A DNA stretch of 64,000 nt from Mesorhizobium onobrychidis. GTDB taxonomy: Bacteria; Pseudomonadota; Alphaproteobacteria; Rhizobiales; Rhizobiaceae. The notes below the pieces were generated by a model. That model searched no databases. It was not told where the DNA came from and worked only from the letters and a program-made list of their open reading frames with translations. Positions 34,500 through 42,922 of this stretch are shown here, piece after piece. The translations under genes were made by a program, and so were the position numbers. Each line of letters starts with the position of its first letter. Positions within the stretch are counted from its first letter, which is position 1. Location of the stretch: assembly GCF_024707545.1 (NCBI RefSeq), contig NZ_CP062229.1, positions 3,019,501 through 3,083,500 on the forward strand. Direction: 5' to 3'.

Positions 34500-36050
34500 A
34501 TGAGCGAGATCGAGCTAAAGTTTCTCCTCGACGAACTGACGTCGAGCGAGCTTTGGGGGCGCGCGAAGGCGCTGAAGCTGGCCAGCGGCAGCCCAAAAAC
34601 GAGAACGCTCAGAAGCATCTATCTGGACACTCCCGAACACGCGCTGAAGAAGGCGGGGATCGCGCTCAGACTCCGGCGCGACGGGCGGCGATGGATACAG
34701 ACTGTCAAGACCAGGGCCGAGCTGCATGGCGGCCTCTCGCAGGTTGGCGAGGTGGAGAACCCGGCTCCGGGTGGGCGGCTGTGTCTCGAAGCGATTCCGG
34801 ACGCAGCAGTCCGAGAGGAGGTCGTTCGCCGCGTGAGTGGCGCGCCGCTTCAGCCGGTCTGCGAGACCGTGATCAGGCGTTCCGCCAGCGAGTTGTCCCT
34901 TGAGGACGGCACGCGTGCGGAACTGGCAATAGACATCGGCGAAATCCACGCCGGGGGGCGCTCGGCCGAGTTGCGTGAACTCGAGATCGAACTCATCGAG
35001 GGCAGCCTGGGCGGACTGTTCGACATTGCACATCTACTGTTTCCTGAGGGGGGCCTGAGGTTCTCCCGCCTTTCCAAGGCGGCGCGCGGCTATCTGCTCG
35101 CGGAACAGGGATGGATCGACCCGCCGCTCGCGCCCCGCAATGCCGAGGACGTTGCACTCGATCGGGCTCAGATCGCCGAGCAGGCGGCACGCGACGTCCT
35201 TCGCGAGTGCCTCGATCAGGTCGCCACGAATGTCGTGGTGATCCGGGAGCTGGACGATCCCGAAGGGCCGCACCAGTTGCGGATCGGCCTGCGCCGATTG
35301 CGAAGCGCGTTCTCTGTCTGCGCTTCCGTTCTGAAGAGCCCGGAAATGACGCGGCTCAGCATGGAAGCCCGCTGGCTTGGCCAGGAGGTCGGGCGTCTCA
35401 GGGATATCGATGTGGTGGCGAACAATATCGTACGGCGGGAGGCCGAGGCCCACGCGGATGAACCGGGTCTGCCGCCCCTTGCCGATGCTCTCTCGAGGCA
35501 GGCGGGGGGACTGCGCGATCACCTTCGCAAGGTTCTCCCCGACGCGCGCGTGCAGGCGTTCCTGATCGACCTGGCGCGTTTCGTGGAGGCGCGAGGCTGG
35601 CTCGTTCCTCAAGATTTTGGCCAGACCGAGCGGCTTGCAGCGCCGGTCGCGGAGTTGGCCAGCCAAGCGCTCGGCAAGCGCTGGAAGAAGGTTGGCAAGC
35701 GTGCACGCGGACTTGAGACACTGACAGTGGAGCAGCGCCACGAGTTGCGGAAGGAGCTAAAAAAATTGCGCTATGCGGTCGAGTTCTTCTCTCCCTTGTA
35801 CCCGGCCAAGCGTGTCGATCCATTCCTGAAACGCTTGAAGAAACTTCAGACGGTCTTCGGCGATCTGAACGATGCGGCGGCCGTCAGAGCCATGTTGACG
35901 GGAGCGGAAGCGCCCGGCGCCGGCGATCCGGCCGCGCAACGCGCCATCGGATGGGTGATCGGAGCGAGTCAGGCGCGCGCCGAATTTGGCTGGGCTGGCG
36001 CAAAAACCTTGTGGGGAAGCCTCGACGAGACCCGCCCCTTCTGGAAGTGA
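34500..36050 (+). CDS. CYTH-CHAD domain protein (inorganic triphosphatase-like)
   Basis: The 516-aa protein opens with the CYTH signature EIELKF (ExExK, residues 3-7) and further tunnel residues (ALRLRRDGRRWIQTVKT, ELAIDIGEI, RELEIELIEG). From about residue 215 an alpha-helical CHAD domain follows (VVIRELDDPEGPHQLRIGLR, RLRDIDVVANNI, HELRKELKKLRYAVEFF), rich in conserved basic residues that bind polyphosphate. CYTH domains hydrolyse triphosphate. It is divergent from the SulP/ppk2 pair, with 83 bp between the starts. Confidence 0.93.
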   Translation: MSEIELKFLLDELTSSELWGRAKALKLASGSPKTRTLRSIYLDTPEHALKKAGIALRLRRDGRRWIQTVKTRAELHGGLSQVGEVENPAPGGRLCLEAIPDAAVREEVVRRVSGAPLQPVCETVIRRSASELSLEDGTRAELAIDIGEIHAGGRSAELRELEIELIEGSLGGLFDIAHLLFPEGGLRFSRLSKAARGYLLAEQGWIDPPLAPRNAEDVALDRAQIAEQAARDVLRECLDQVATNVVVIRELDDPEGPHQLRIGLRRLRSAFSVCASVLKSPEMTRLSMEARWLGQEVGRLRDIDVVANNIVRREAEAHADEPGLPPLADALSRQAGGLRDHLRKVLPDARVQAFLIDLARFVEARGWLVPQDFGQTERLAAPVAELASQALGKRWKKVGKRARGLETLTVEQRHELRKELKKLRYAVEFFSPLYPAKRVDPFLKRLKKLQTVFGDLNDAAAVRAMLTGAEAPGAGDPAAQRAIGWVIGASQARAEFGWAGAKTLWGSLDETRPFWK

Positions 36051-36165
36051 CCGGCCCCGCTGGATGGAGATCGCTGGCCCGGCTTTGGCCTCCGGAAGAC
36101 GCGGCGATTGTATACTTGACAGACCAAACTTTGCGTTGATGGCGTTTCCCCGCAATCCTGCTAAT

Positions 36166-36430
36166 ATGCTTGGCGTCGCCAAGTGGAGTTTTGCTGTGGA
36201 AGCGGGCGAGATGCAGGCTATTGCCGACACCCTGATGCGGGTCGTGACGCCAGACATGACGCCCAAGCAATTGACCAAGGCGGCAATGAAAGCGCATCCG
36301 AACGCGTCAAAGAAGGATATCGCCTGCGCGGCGTTCTTCTCGATTATTGCCAACCGCCGATCAGGACCACGGCAAGGTCAAGAACCTGCAGGCGTTCGCA
36401 ATAGCCGAGCGCGTAGCCGGCGGCTCTTGA
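36166..36430 (+). pseudogene. Small hypothetical gene with apparent frameshift
   Basis: From ATG 36166 (or 36139) the frame reads MLGVAKWSFAVEAGEMQAIA, MTPKQLTKAAMKAHPNASKK, CAAFFSIIAN. At about 36354 coherent coding moves to the +1 frame, which continues ADQDHGKVKNLQAFAIAERV AGGS and stops at 36430. Removing one C in AACCGCCGAT would join the two parts into one 87-88-aa protein. The original frame instead runs on through low-quality sequence to 36495. This is either a real mutation or a sequencing error. The family is unknown. Confidence 0.55.
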
Positions 36431-36445
36431 TCGGGAGCATGGCGC

Positions 36446-36655
36446 TTGCGTCCAACCAATGCCGACCGAATAGCAATCCGCGATCAACAGATTGAGCTTT
36501 GCCGCGACATGATTGCGTGGGAAGCGTCATACCATTGGGGCGATGCAGTCCAACTCGCGCATTTCTCGACTGATATCATCGAGGAATACAAGCGCCTGAT
36601 CGCCACGCTGCAGCTAGTCAGCGACGGGTTGCGGAACCTTGAACCAGTTCAGTGA
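36446..36655 (+). CDS. Small hypothetical protein (69 aa)
   Basis: A TTG start at 36446 with GGGAG upstream gives a helical protein (RIAIRDQQIELCRDMIAWEA, FSTDIIEEYKRLIATLQLV). It follows 15 bp after the frameshifted gene, and the two were probably one transcript. No known domain or signal peptide is visible. Confidence 0.5.
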   Translation: MRPTNADRIAIRDQQIELCRDMIAWEASYHWGDAVQLAHFSTDIIEEYKRLIATLQLVSDGLRNLEPVQ

Positions 36656-37209
36656 CTAATTCACTGGCCGCGTCCCGTGCCATCTTATGAACGGCGCATT
36701 CTTCCCGGTGATCTCCACCCGCGTACAGAGCCTGGCCCAGCCTCCGGAATTGGTACGTCGCAAAACTCAAACGGCTTCTGATACCCGACAAATCGAAGAG
36801 CCCGCATGGTCTTGCCGTCAGTCGTATGACCCTCCTGTCGTTGACCCTGGGCAGGACCACAAGATACACGCACGCAACACAGAATCCAAAGAACGTCGGC
36901 GCGCCGCCCCTCAGTAAGAAGTTGGTGGCGCTGGGGTCCGCATCCGCCCGCCTGGCTGTGTAAGGGTGAAGTGCCGGTCTGGGTTCTTAGTTGGGTGACG
37001 GACTTCTTGCGCTGACCCTAAACTTGCCAGATGACACTATATGCGCGAAACTTGGTTTTCGAAGAGCCACTCATAGAGCAGATGTGGGAATAGCGTGGTT
37101 GTCCAGACCACCGTCACAACCGGCATCAAAAATAACGGCGAGCAAAGTGGGGTCCAATCAAATGGCATATGTCGCGTCTTGGCGGAATCCTCGCGTGAAG
37201 GCGCGTGGT
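36656..37209. other. Intergenic region with one gene remnant
   Basis: Apart from the alcohol dehydrogenase remnant at 36724-36807, this 554-bp stretch shows no gene. An open frame from 36991 leads into the secreted-protein gene at 37210, but its N-terminal part does not look like protein. Confidence 0.4.
36724..36807 (-). pseudogene. N-terminal remnant of a zinc alcohol dehydrogenase
   Basis: From an ATG at 36807 the frame reads MRALRFVGYQKPFEFCDVPI PEAGPGSV, the usual first 28 residues of medium-chain Zn-dependent alcohol dehydrogenases (a roughly 340-aa family). The zinc-binding Cys/His segment that should follow is absent in all three frames. Only the 5' end of the gene is left. Confidence 0.5.
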
Positions 37210-37521
37210 ATGGTCATAAGAGCAACTTTCGCCGCCACTGCGTTATCGCAGTTAGCGGCCATCGCGCATGCCAGCGAGGGATCATTTGATGACTTTCCCT
37301 TCTTAGTACATTGCGAGGTTAGCGGCCTGCATCGTGCTTTCTATTTGTCCACAATTGGCCAAGACGGGGTTGCCGTCTATATTTCGCCAGACAGGCAGGC
37401 CGGCACCATAACTGTAAGCGGCAAGGCCGATCCGGTGGGCGGAGACGGGTCGGGAAGTTGCGCAGGAAAAACACTTGAGCAACTACGATCGACGGGTCAA
37501 GCATATGACTTGCAACACTGA
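37210..37521 (+). CDS. Small secreted hypothetical protein
   Basis: The 103-aa product begins with a signal peptide (MVIRATFAATALSQLAAIAH A, cleavage after AHA). The mature part (FPFLVHCEVSGLHRAFYLST, DGVAVYISPDRQAGTITVSG) is predicted mostly beta and has two Cys residues. I choose ATG 37210 since it places the signal at the N-terminus. The family is not recognised. Confidence 0.6.
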   Translation: MVIRATFAATALSQLAAIAHASEGSFDDFPFLVHCEVSGLHRAFYLSTIGQDGVAVYISPDRQAGTITVSGKADPVGGDGSGSCAGKTLEQLRSTGQAYDLQH

Positions 37522-37756
37522 TCTTTGAGGAATGTTGTCTTATCTTTGACCTACTATCTCAGCTGGGACACCGGCTGCGGCCGGCTGAATGCCCGGTCTT
37601 CGTACGTGCCTTCCTTCGAGCCAATGCTGCCTGTCTCGCGCCTGACAGAGTACATGGGATGACAGCGAAGTTCCATCCGACCGCTCTTCACGGCAGGATC
37701 CCCAGTCATATTCACGCCCACCGAGAGGTGGCTCACGACCGAGCGCCAATGGGTGC

Positions 37757-39400
37757 CTAGTTTTGATTGAAACTCGTCGTATAGTGCTGGATGGCTCCCC
37801 GTACGCTGGAGAATAGGCGCTCGGGTCCTAGTCGATCGGCGAAGCCAGAGGCCCGGATGTATTCGAGTACGCTGGGGTTCAGCGCCACTATCCAACACGT
37901 CATTCCTTGCTCGGTTATGCGGCGTTCACCCTCCATTATCATCTGGAGGGCGGAATACTCGATGTCGAAGACCCGGCTCATGTCGAGCGCGAGGACGCGC
38001 GGCTTGTGCTCGACGACCAGGGCCTGGATCTGATCCGCGACCCGTTGGGCATTGGCGAAGAAGAGCCGTCCCTCCGGCCGGAGGATAAGCAGGCCCTCGA
38101 ATGTCTCATCGTCCGGGTGCTCGGGTGACAACGGACGGATTACGTCGGTGCCCCGCTTGCGGCCGATCACGTAGACATTTGGGTTGGCCGACTGACTGGC
38201 CAAGCCAACGAGCGACAGAACGATCGCCACGACGATGCCCTGCAGCGTGCCGAAGGCAAGTACGCCAAGGAAGGCCGCCAGCGCCCATCGAAACTCCATT
38301 CGCCGTACCTTGCGGATCGACACGAACTCGGCCGGCTTGATCAGTCCGATCGAGTAGACGATCACGATTGCCGCCAGCACAGCCTGAGGCAACAGGCTGA
38401 GCAGCGGGGCCAGGAGCAGCATGGTGGCCGCCGCGGCACAGGCCGTGACGAGAGATGCCTTCTGCGTTTGTCCTCCGACCGCGCGGACCACGGCAGTCTG
38501 GGAAGTACCACCGCCCGCCGGCATGGCGCCGAACAACGCACCCGCCAAGTTGGCGGCCCCTGTTGCAAGAAGCTCGCGGTCGGCCTTGATGAGCGGCTCG
38601 GCGGGGGCGGCGAAGGCTCGCCCGGCGGCGATCGATTCAGTGAAGCTCATCAATGCGATGCCGAGCGCGCCCGGCAAGAGTTGCTGGACGAGGCTGAGAG
38701 TCGGTAGGGTGATCGACGGGAGCGACTGTGGGATGAACCCCACAATCGCGACGCCCACAGAATCCAAACCGACGAACCATGAGAGCCCAATCCCCGCGCT
38801 CACCGCTACGAGGGGAGCCGGCGAATGGGGCCAGAGCCGCTCCATCGCCAACAGCGCCAGTATTGCTGCGATGGCGATGGTCAGAGTGAGCAGCGACGTG
38901 TTGGGTAAATGGTGCGCCACACTCAGAATGTCGCGGAGGAAGCCTTCCTTCGCAATGTGCACGCCGAGCAGCTTCGGCACCTGATCGAGTACGATCACAA
39001 GACCGATACCGGCCTTGAAGCCGGTCAGAACGGGAGACGAAATGAAATTGGCGACGAACCCGAGGCGAAGCACTGAGGCCCCGATCAGCAGGGCTCCGGT
39101 CAGCGCGGTGAGCGTCGCAGTTGCCGTGATCAGCTTATCCGGATCACCGTCCGGAACTGCGAGCCCGAGCTGTGTCCCAGCGAGGATCGCAAGGGTGGTC
39201 GTAGAGCTTACACTCAGGACGCGCGATGTGCCAAGCAACGCGTAGACGATCATCGGCACGAAGGCCGTGTAAAGTCCGACACTCACCGGCAGGCCCGCAA
39301 CCGTCGCGTAGGCCATCGCCTTTGGCAGGACGACGGCTGCGGCCGTCAGGCCTGCGACCACGTCGAGGCGTTGGATTGCAACAATCGAGGGCTTTTTCAC
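37757..39400 (-). CDS. SulP-family anion permease with STAS domain (second copy)
   Basis: The 547-aa protein has the SulP core (LDVVAGLTAAAVVLPKAMAY, AGLPVSVGLYTAFVPMIVYA, SSPVLTGFKAGIGLVIVLDQ) and a C-terminal STAS domain (LALDMSRVFDIEYSALQMIM). It is clearly diverged from the SulP protein at 32737-34416, so it is not a recent duplicate. The transported anion is unknown. It stands alone between a convergent small secreted gene and a cyclase remnant. Confidence 0.92.
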   Translation of the reverse strand: MKKPSIVAIQRLDVVAGLTAAAVVLPKAMAYATVAGLPVSVGLYTAFVPMIVYALLGTSRVLSVSSTTTLAILAGTQLGLAVPDGDPDKLITATATLTALTGALLIGASVLRLGFVANFISSPVLTGFKAGIGLVIVLDQVPKLLGVHIAKEGFLRDILSVAHHLPNTSLLTLTIAIAAILALLAMERLWPHSPAPLVAVSAGIGLSWFVGLDSVGVAIVGFIPQSLPSITLPTLSLVQQLLPGALGIALMSFTESIAAGRAFAAPAEPLIKADRELLATGAANLAGALFGAMPAGGGTSQTAVVRAVGGQTQKASLVTACAAAATMLLLAPLLSLLPQAVLAAIVIVYSIGLIKPAEFVSIRKVRRMEFRWALAAFLGVLAFGTLQGIVVAIVLSLVGLASQSANPNVYVIGRKRGTDVIRPLSPEHPDDETFEGLLILRPEGRLFFANAQRVADQIQALVVEHKPRVLALDMSRVFDIEYSALQMIMEGERRITEQGMTCWIVALNPSVLEYIRASGFADRLGPERLFSSVRGAIQHYTTSFNQN

Positions 39401-39467
39401 GCCGCTTTGCCAGCGCTCGTCAATCGAGCGACCTTGCCGATGTCAGTTATGGGGTTCTCAACCTAGT

Positions 39468-39914
39468 CTAGCTAGGGCGTAACTCCTCGGCAGGGAAGGT
39501 ACTTAACTGTATCCTACTCCAGGAATTTCGGTTCAGTCTGGCGACGCAGCGATGGTAGGTTCCGATGACCTCGCGCATGTCCTCCGGATCTAGGCGGCCT
39601 GCGAGTGCCGTCGAGCCGACGACGCCAACGAACATGACCGTTAGCTGCCGCCGCTCAGCCTCTAGAAGCGGCGGGGCTGTCCCTGAGATCGCCGCCAGGG
39701 ATCGCGTGGTCGAGGTGGCCGCTGTATCCGAATTCGCGCGCAGGGCGGCGATAGCGGCGAGCAGCTTGCGGCGATGACCAATCGATGTGACCCCGAGCGC
39801 CACGAGATCGTCGGCCGTGAGCTGGGTAAGCGTTTCAGCTTCAATGTCGTTGTCGCGAAAAGCCTGCTCGTATTGCTGCAGGCCGAGGCTCCGTAGCCAT
39901 TTCGCGATATCCAC
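39468..39914 (-). pseudogene. N-terminal fragment of SAM-domain adenylate cyclase
   Basis: The frame opens with a SAM-like domain (VDIAKWLRSLGLQQYEQAFR, LTADDLVALGVTSIGHRRKL) and continues into a class III cyclase start (AERRQLTVMFVGVVGSTALA, LDPEDMREVIGTYHRC). It then breaks into unrelated residues and stops at about 148 aa, where intact proteins have over 1000. The metal-binding Asp expected in MFCDLVGST is replaced (MFVGVVGST). GTG 39914 is the likely ancestral start. It cannot be catalytic. Confidence 0.7.
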
Positions 39915-39959
39915 GCCCCTTCTCCTCTTCGGCTGCGGGGGGCTGCCCTGTTCTCCCAA

Positions 39960-40196
39960 CTATATCCCAAATCGATGGAGTAGGCGGAATCTCTTTGGAA
40001 GAGGCCGCTGAAACGGAGATATCGGCGTGGAACGGGTGGCCTGACGACGAGCATCGCGCTTCTCGAAAGGATGCCTGCTCTGAGGTCAGGACTTGCCCAT
40101 GCTCTTGCCTCGGGGAAGGTCAGCTTCGGAGAAGCGCCGGCAATGTCAAGAAATGGCGCGTAGCCGACTTCGTTCTAGCTAGCGCCGCGCTTTCGG
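39960..40196. other. Intergenic region with no supported gene
   Basis: Nothing coding is seen in this stretch between the cyclase fragment and the TetR fragment. Confidence 0.4.
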
Positions 40197-40402
40197 CGGC
40201 CCAGCCTTCACCCACTACCCTTGGTGCCCTTGCCAGCCCCAAACCTCAACCCGTCCATCAGCAGCGACACCAGCCGGCGGGAGCGGTCGCGCCAGTCCTC
40301 GGTGTCGGGCGCTGAATAGATGCCGCCCAGCGCGTCGGAGGCGTCGACGTCGCTGCGAATCGAGCCATCGGCCACCGCCGCTTCGATCAGCTGCCGCAAA
40401 GT
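40197..40402 (-). pseudogene. Partial duplicate of TetR gene 3' end
   Basis: These roughly 205 bp match the 3' end of the TetR gene at 41924-42135 at roughly 90% by eye, including the shared flank GCGGCCCAGCCTTCACCC after the stop. The fragment encodes LRQLIEAAVADGSIRSDVDA and RDRSRRLVSLLMDGLRFGAG, with a 9-bp in-frame deletion relative to the intact gene. The DNA-binding half is absent, and upstream the frame is closed by TAG near 40440. It lies directly behind the dihydrofolate reductase gene. Confidence 0.8.
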
Positions 40403-40441
40403 CGCTGAAAATGCGGACTGGAACTTGGGTCGCGACGTGGT

Positions 40442-40906
40442 CTAAATGTTCCCCGGATCGAAACGAGCCGAGCCTTCATTGGTCGCGTGATTTCGGGCAA
40501 CCTCGCCACCTCCCGTAAGCCATCTTGCATCGAACCAGCGGTCCGCCGGCCCGTCATAGGGCAGCCGGGTGACATCCCAGTGGCTGACGAAGCGCGCATA
40601 GGCGTCCCACACCGGTGGACCGCCGCCGATGAAAACGACACGGCCGGCAAAGCGTTGGAGCGTGTCCTCGGGATCCATGCTGGAGCGAACAACGACAAGT
40701 TCCCGATCCGCGCGAGCAAAATCCGGAACGCTTGCGATCGTCTTGGGGCCGGCGAGCAAGACGTGTCCTCTCGTGACGTCGAAAAACCGTGCGACGTCGG
40801 CGACGAACTCCGGCGACCGGTTGCCTTCCCAGGGAAGGCCCCCATTGAGGCCGAGCTGCCCCGCTTGGCCGATGGCACAGACAACCCTAACGACAGTCTT
40901 CTTCAT
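40442..40906 (-). CDS. Dihydrofolate reductase (FolA-type fold)
   Basis: The 154-aa protein has the DHFR pattern: VVRVVCAIGQAGQLGLNGGLPW at the substrate and cofactor entry (with the usual Leu-Pro-Trp), VLLAGPKTIASVP, and the cofactor motif VVFIGGGPPVWDAYARFV. It is expected to reduce dihydrofolate with NADPH. The sequence departs from canonical FolA (for example GNRSPEF in the helix with the catalytic acid), so it may be a variant reductase; a canonical folA should exist elsewhere. It is a single gene that ends at the TetR remnant. Confidence 0.78.
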   Translation of the reverse strand: MKKTVVRVVCAIGQAGQLGLNGGLPWEGNRSPEFVADVARFFDVTRGHVLLAGPKTIASVPDFARADRELVVVRSSMDPEDTLQRFAGRVVFIGGGPPVWDAYARFVSHWDVTRLPYDGPADRWFDARWLTGGGEVARNHATNEGSARFDPGNI

Positions 40907-41001
40907 GAGTACTCCACCGATAGCCGACTAATCGCATTCGCTACGTCTGGACGTCATGCGGCGCAACGGGTTTCCGTAAGGTGTTGCGTCCGACAACCGC
41001 C

Positions 41002-41259
41002 TCAAACGCTAATATTGCCTTCATCTCTCAATCGATCGTGCGGCTCGTTCGCTATCACCCGTGCATCTTCACGTGATTTGAAGGGGCCAAGGGTGCGTCT
41101 ATCGCGACCGGCCACGTTCACTTCAATATACCAGCGACCGTCCATCTCCTCGACGTCGATCGTGGTCTGCGGACGCTTCGGCAATGAGATGGCACCGTTT
41201 CTGTTTGCCCAATGTGAGAAAAGCATTTCGCGGCACTTCCGGCAAATGCGGCATAGCAA
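41002..41259 (-). CDS. Small hypothetical protein (85 aa or shorter)
   Basis: The convincing part is the C-terminal half (MDGRWYIEVNVAGRDRRTLG PFKSREDARVIANEPHDRLR), which is beta-hairpin then helix, as in short proteins with an amphipathic tail. The frame opens at 41259 (MLCRICRKCREMLFSH, Cys-rich), and an inner start at 41145 is possible. The family is unknown. Confidence 0.45.
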   Translation of the reverse strand: MLCRICRKCREMLFSHWANRNGAISLPKRPQTTIDVEEMDGRWYIEVNVAGRDRRTLGPFKSREDARVIANEPHDRLRDEGNISV

Positions 41260-41364
41260 GGTCGCAGCGGTGTTCGGGTACCGAACGACCTCCGAAGCGC
41301 TCGGCCTAATACTTTAGTTGTAATCTCTCGCGTGTTTGATATCGTGACGGCGGGAGGAATTCAG

Positions 41365-41631
41365 ATGGCGGTGGAGTGCACATCCGCGCCCCATATGGGC
41401 GTCTTTTCAACCATTGAACTGGATCTCTTGAGGGGTGTGGTTCGGGAAATTTTGCGGTCCGGCCAAGCGGAGCTTGACAACGAGGACGCCGAAATGATCA
41501 CGCGCGTGGTCATCGCAACCTACAAGGATGGCGCCTCGGGTCGCGACGAATTGCTTGAAGCCGCCCGGATTGCCGCCAGGCGCTGCGCTCTCGACCATTT
41601 TTACGATCGAGCAGTGGGCTTGTTCGCATAG
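41365..41631 (+). CDS. Small hypothetical protein (88 aa)
   Basis: ATG 41365 has GGGAGG at 41352-41357. The product is helical and acidic (STIELDLLRGVVREILRSGQ, AEMITRVVIATYKDGASGRD), soluble, and without a known motif. It is a plausible real gene given the strong ribosome site. Confidence 0.6.
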   Translation: MAVECTSAPHMGVFSTIELDLLRGVVREILRSGQAELDNEDAEMITRVVIATYKDGASGRDELLEAARIAARRCALDHFYDRAVGLFA

Positions 41632-41735
41632 GATTTCGCATCTGACGCGCAATTCAGGGCGGAGTTACTCGTTCTTGCTCCGCTGGCATTCCGCGCTGCG
41701 GGTGCAGAGTCCTGTGAATGGTGCCAGACTTCCGA

Positions 41736-41918
41736 TCAGAGGGCCCGAAGCTCATCGGCCGATGATTTACCTGATCGTTTGTCCTGCACCAGCTCGTAGC
41801 TGACCTTCTGGCCCTCATCGAGACCCCGCAGACCGGCGCGCTCGACGGCGGAAACGTGCACGAATACATCGATTCCGCCCTGATCAGGTTGACTGAAACC
41901 AAATCCCCATCTCGTCAA
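41736..41918 (-). pseudogene. 5'-truncated cold-shock protein
   Basis: The frame reads RWGFGFSQPDQGGIDVFVHV SAVERAGLRGLDEGQKVSYE LVQDKRSGKSSADELRAL, matching residues about 15-69 of CspA-family proteins (RNP1 GFGF and RNP2 VFVH kept). The first strand (GTVKWFN) and the gene start are missing; only a TTG at 41918 is left. The break lies 15 bp from the TetR stop, so the csp gene was cut when this sequence was joined. Confidence 0.75.
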
Positions 41919-41933
41919 CCTGCGGCCCAGCCT

Positions 41934-42578
41934 TCACCCGCCACCCTTCGCGGACTTCGCCGCCCCAAACCTCAGACCGTCCATCAGCAGCGATACCAGG
42001 CGGCGCGAGCGGTCGCGCCAGTCGTCGGTGTCGGGCGCCGAGTAGATGCCGCCCAGCGCGTGCAGCACATCGGAGGCGTCGACGTCGCCGCGGATCGAGC
42101 CGTCGGCCACCGCCGCTTCGATCAGCTGTCGCAAGGCAAGTGTCACCCGGCCGGACATGTCCGAGAACAGGGTTGAATTGGTGTTGAGTAGGATACGCAG
42201 GCTGGTGGCCAGGCCGCGCTTGGTGGCGATGTAGTCGACGAAGCGCTGCATCCATTGTTCGAGCGCGACGTCGGGCGGATGGTGACTGGCGAGTTCGTCA
42301 GCGGCCGCACACAGGCTTTCCACTTCGCGCCGGTAGACCACCTCGACCAGATGCTCGCGCGTCGGAAAGTGCCGGTAGAGCGTGCCGATGCCGACGCCGG
42401 CCTGGCGCGCGATCTCCTCCAGCGAGGCATCGACGCCATGTGCGGCAAAGGCCACTGCCGCGGCCTCGACCAGCGCGTCGCGGTTACGCTGGGCGTCGGC
42501 GCGCAGCGGTTTTGCCGCTGTCGCGTCGGGCTTGTCTTTGGGGGTTGCGGGCGGCTGCGAAGCCAATTTTTTCTCCAC
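41934..42578 (-). CDS. TetR-family transcriptional repressor
   Basis: The 214-aa protein has the TetR helix-turn-helix (LVEAAAVAFAAHGVDASLEE, IARQAGVGIGTLYRHFPTRE) and a C-terminal ligand domain of about 130 residues. It is divergent from the paoABC-type operon, with a perfect 20-bp palindrome between them at 42624-42643. This strongly suggests it represses that operon and itself. The inducer may be an aldehyde substrate of the oxidoreductase. Its 3' end is partly duplicated at 40197-40402. Confidence 0.93.
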   Translation of the reverse strand: MEKKLASQPPATPKDKPDATAAKPLRADAQRNRDALVEAAAVAFAAHGVDASLEEIARQAGVGIGTLYRHFPTREHLVEVVYRREVESLCAAADELASHHPPDVALEQWMQRFVDYIATKRGLATSLRILLNTNSTLFSDMSGRVTLALRQLIEAAVADGSIRGDVDASDVLHALGGIYSAPDTDDWRDRSRRLVSLLMDGLRFGAAKSAKGGG

Positions 42579-42623
42579 TGCAAATATGGGGCTTGAACCG
42601 GACGGGTTCAGCCCCCACGTAAT

Positions 42624-42643
42624 AAACGGAGGCGCCTCCGTTT
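42624..42643. promoter_or_regulatory. Perfect 20-bp palindrome, probable TetR operator
   Basis: AAACGGAGGCGCCTCCGTTT is a perfect inverted repeat without spacer. It lies between the divergent tetR gene and the aldehyde oxidoreductase operon, and it covers the -35 position of a plus-strand promoter whose -10 box TATAAT is at 42663-42668. Binding would block transcription in both directions. Confidence 0.75.
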
Positions 42644-42662
42644 TAGTGGAGCACCTTTATCA

Positions 42663-42668
42663 TATAAT
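42663..42668 (+). promoter_or_regulatory. -10 box of the paoABC-type operon
   Basis: A perfect TATAAT; no good -35 box precedes it at 16-18 bp. The 5' leader to the ATG at 42923 would be about 250 bases and includes the hairpin at 42750-42780. Confidence 0.5.
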
Positions 42669-42749
42669 CAGGGGAACCGGTATGTCACGTCCCTCCAGCC
42701 TGCAAGCTGTTACTCCTCGCCACTGGAGATTGGCGCAGGCAGTGGAGCT

Positions 42750-42780
42750 GCCAATCTCCCCCACACGGGGGGAGATTGGC
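42750..42780. repeat. Palindromic intergenic element in the operon leader
   Basis: GCCAATCTCCCCC (42750-42762) and GGGGGAGATTGGC (42768-42780) form a perfect 13-bp stem with a 5-base loop. Parts are repeated at 42812-42826 (GCTGCCAATCTCCCC). The core CTGCCAATCTCCCC resembles the elements at 49.2 and 53.8 kb. Confidence 0.7.
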
Positions 42781-42922
42781 TCTCGCCACCGCTTTCGCCA
42801 ATCACCAAGGAGCTGCCAATCTCCCCGTGAACTAAGACCTAGCCACCTGACGCCCTTGCCGCTCGCCGGCCGGGCATCAGATCATTCGCCCTCCGCGTCA
42901 AGCAACTGGAGCCAGACGCCCC

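Noticed and set aside
42700..42840. Possible CRISPR-like repeats (CTGCCAATCTCCCC twice)
   Set aside because: Only two or three copies with unequal spacing and internal dyad symmetry; they fit palindromic intergenic elements.
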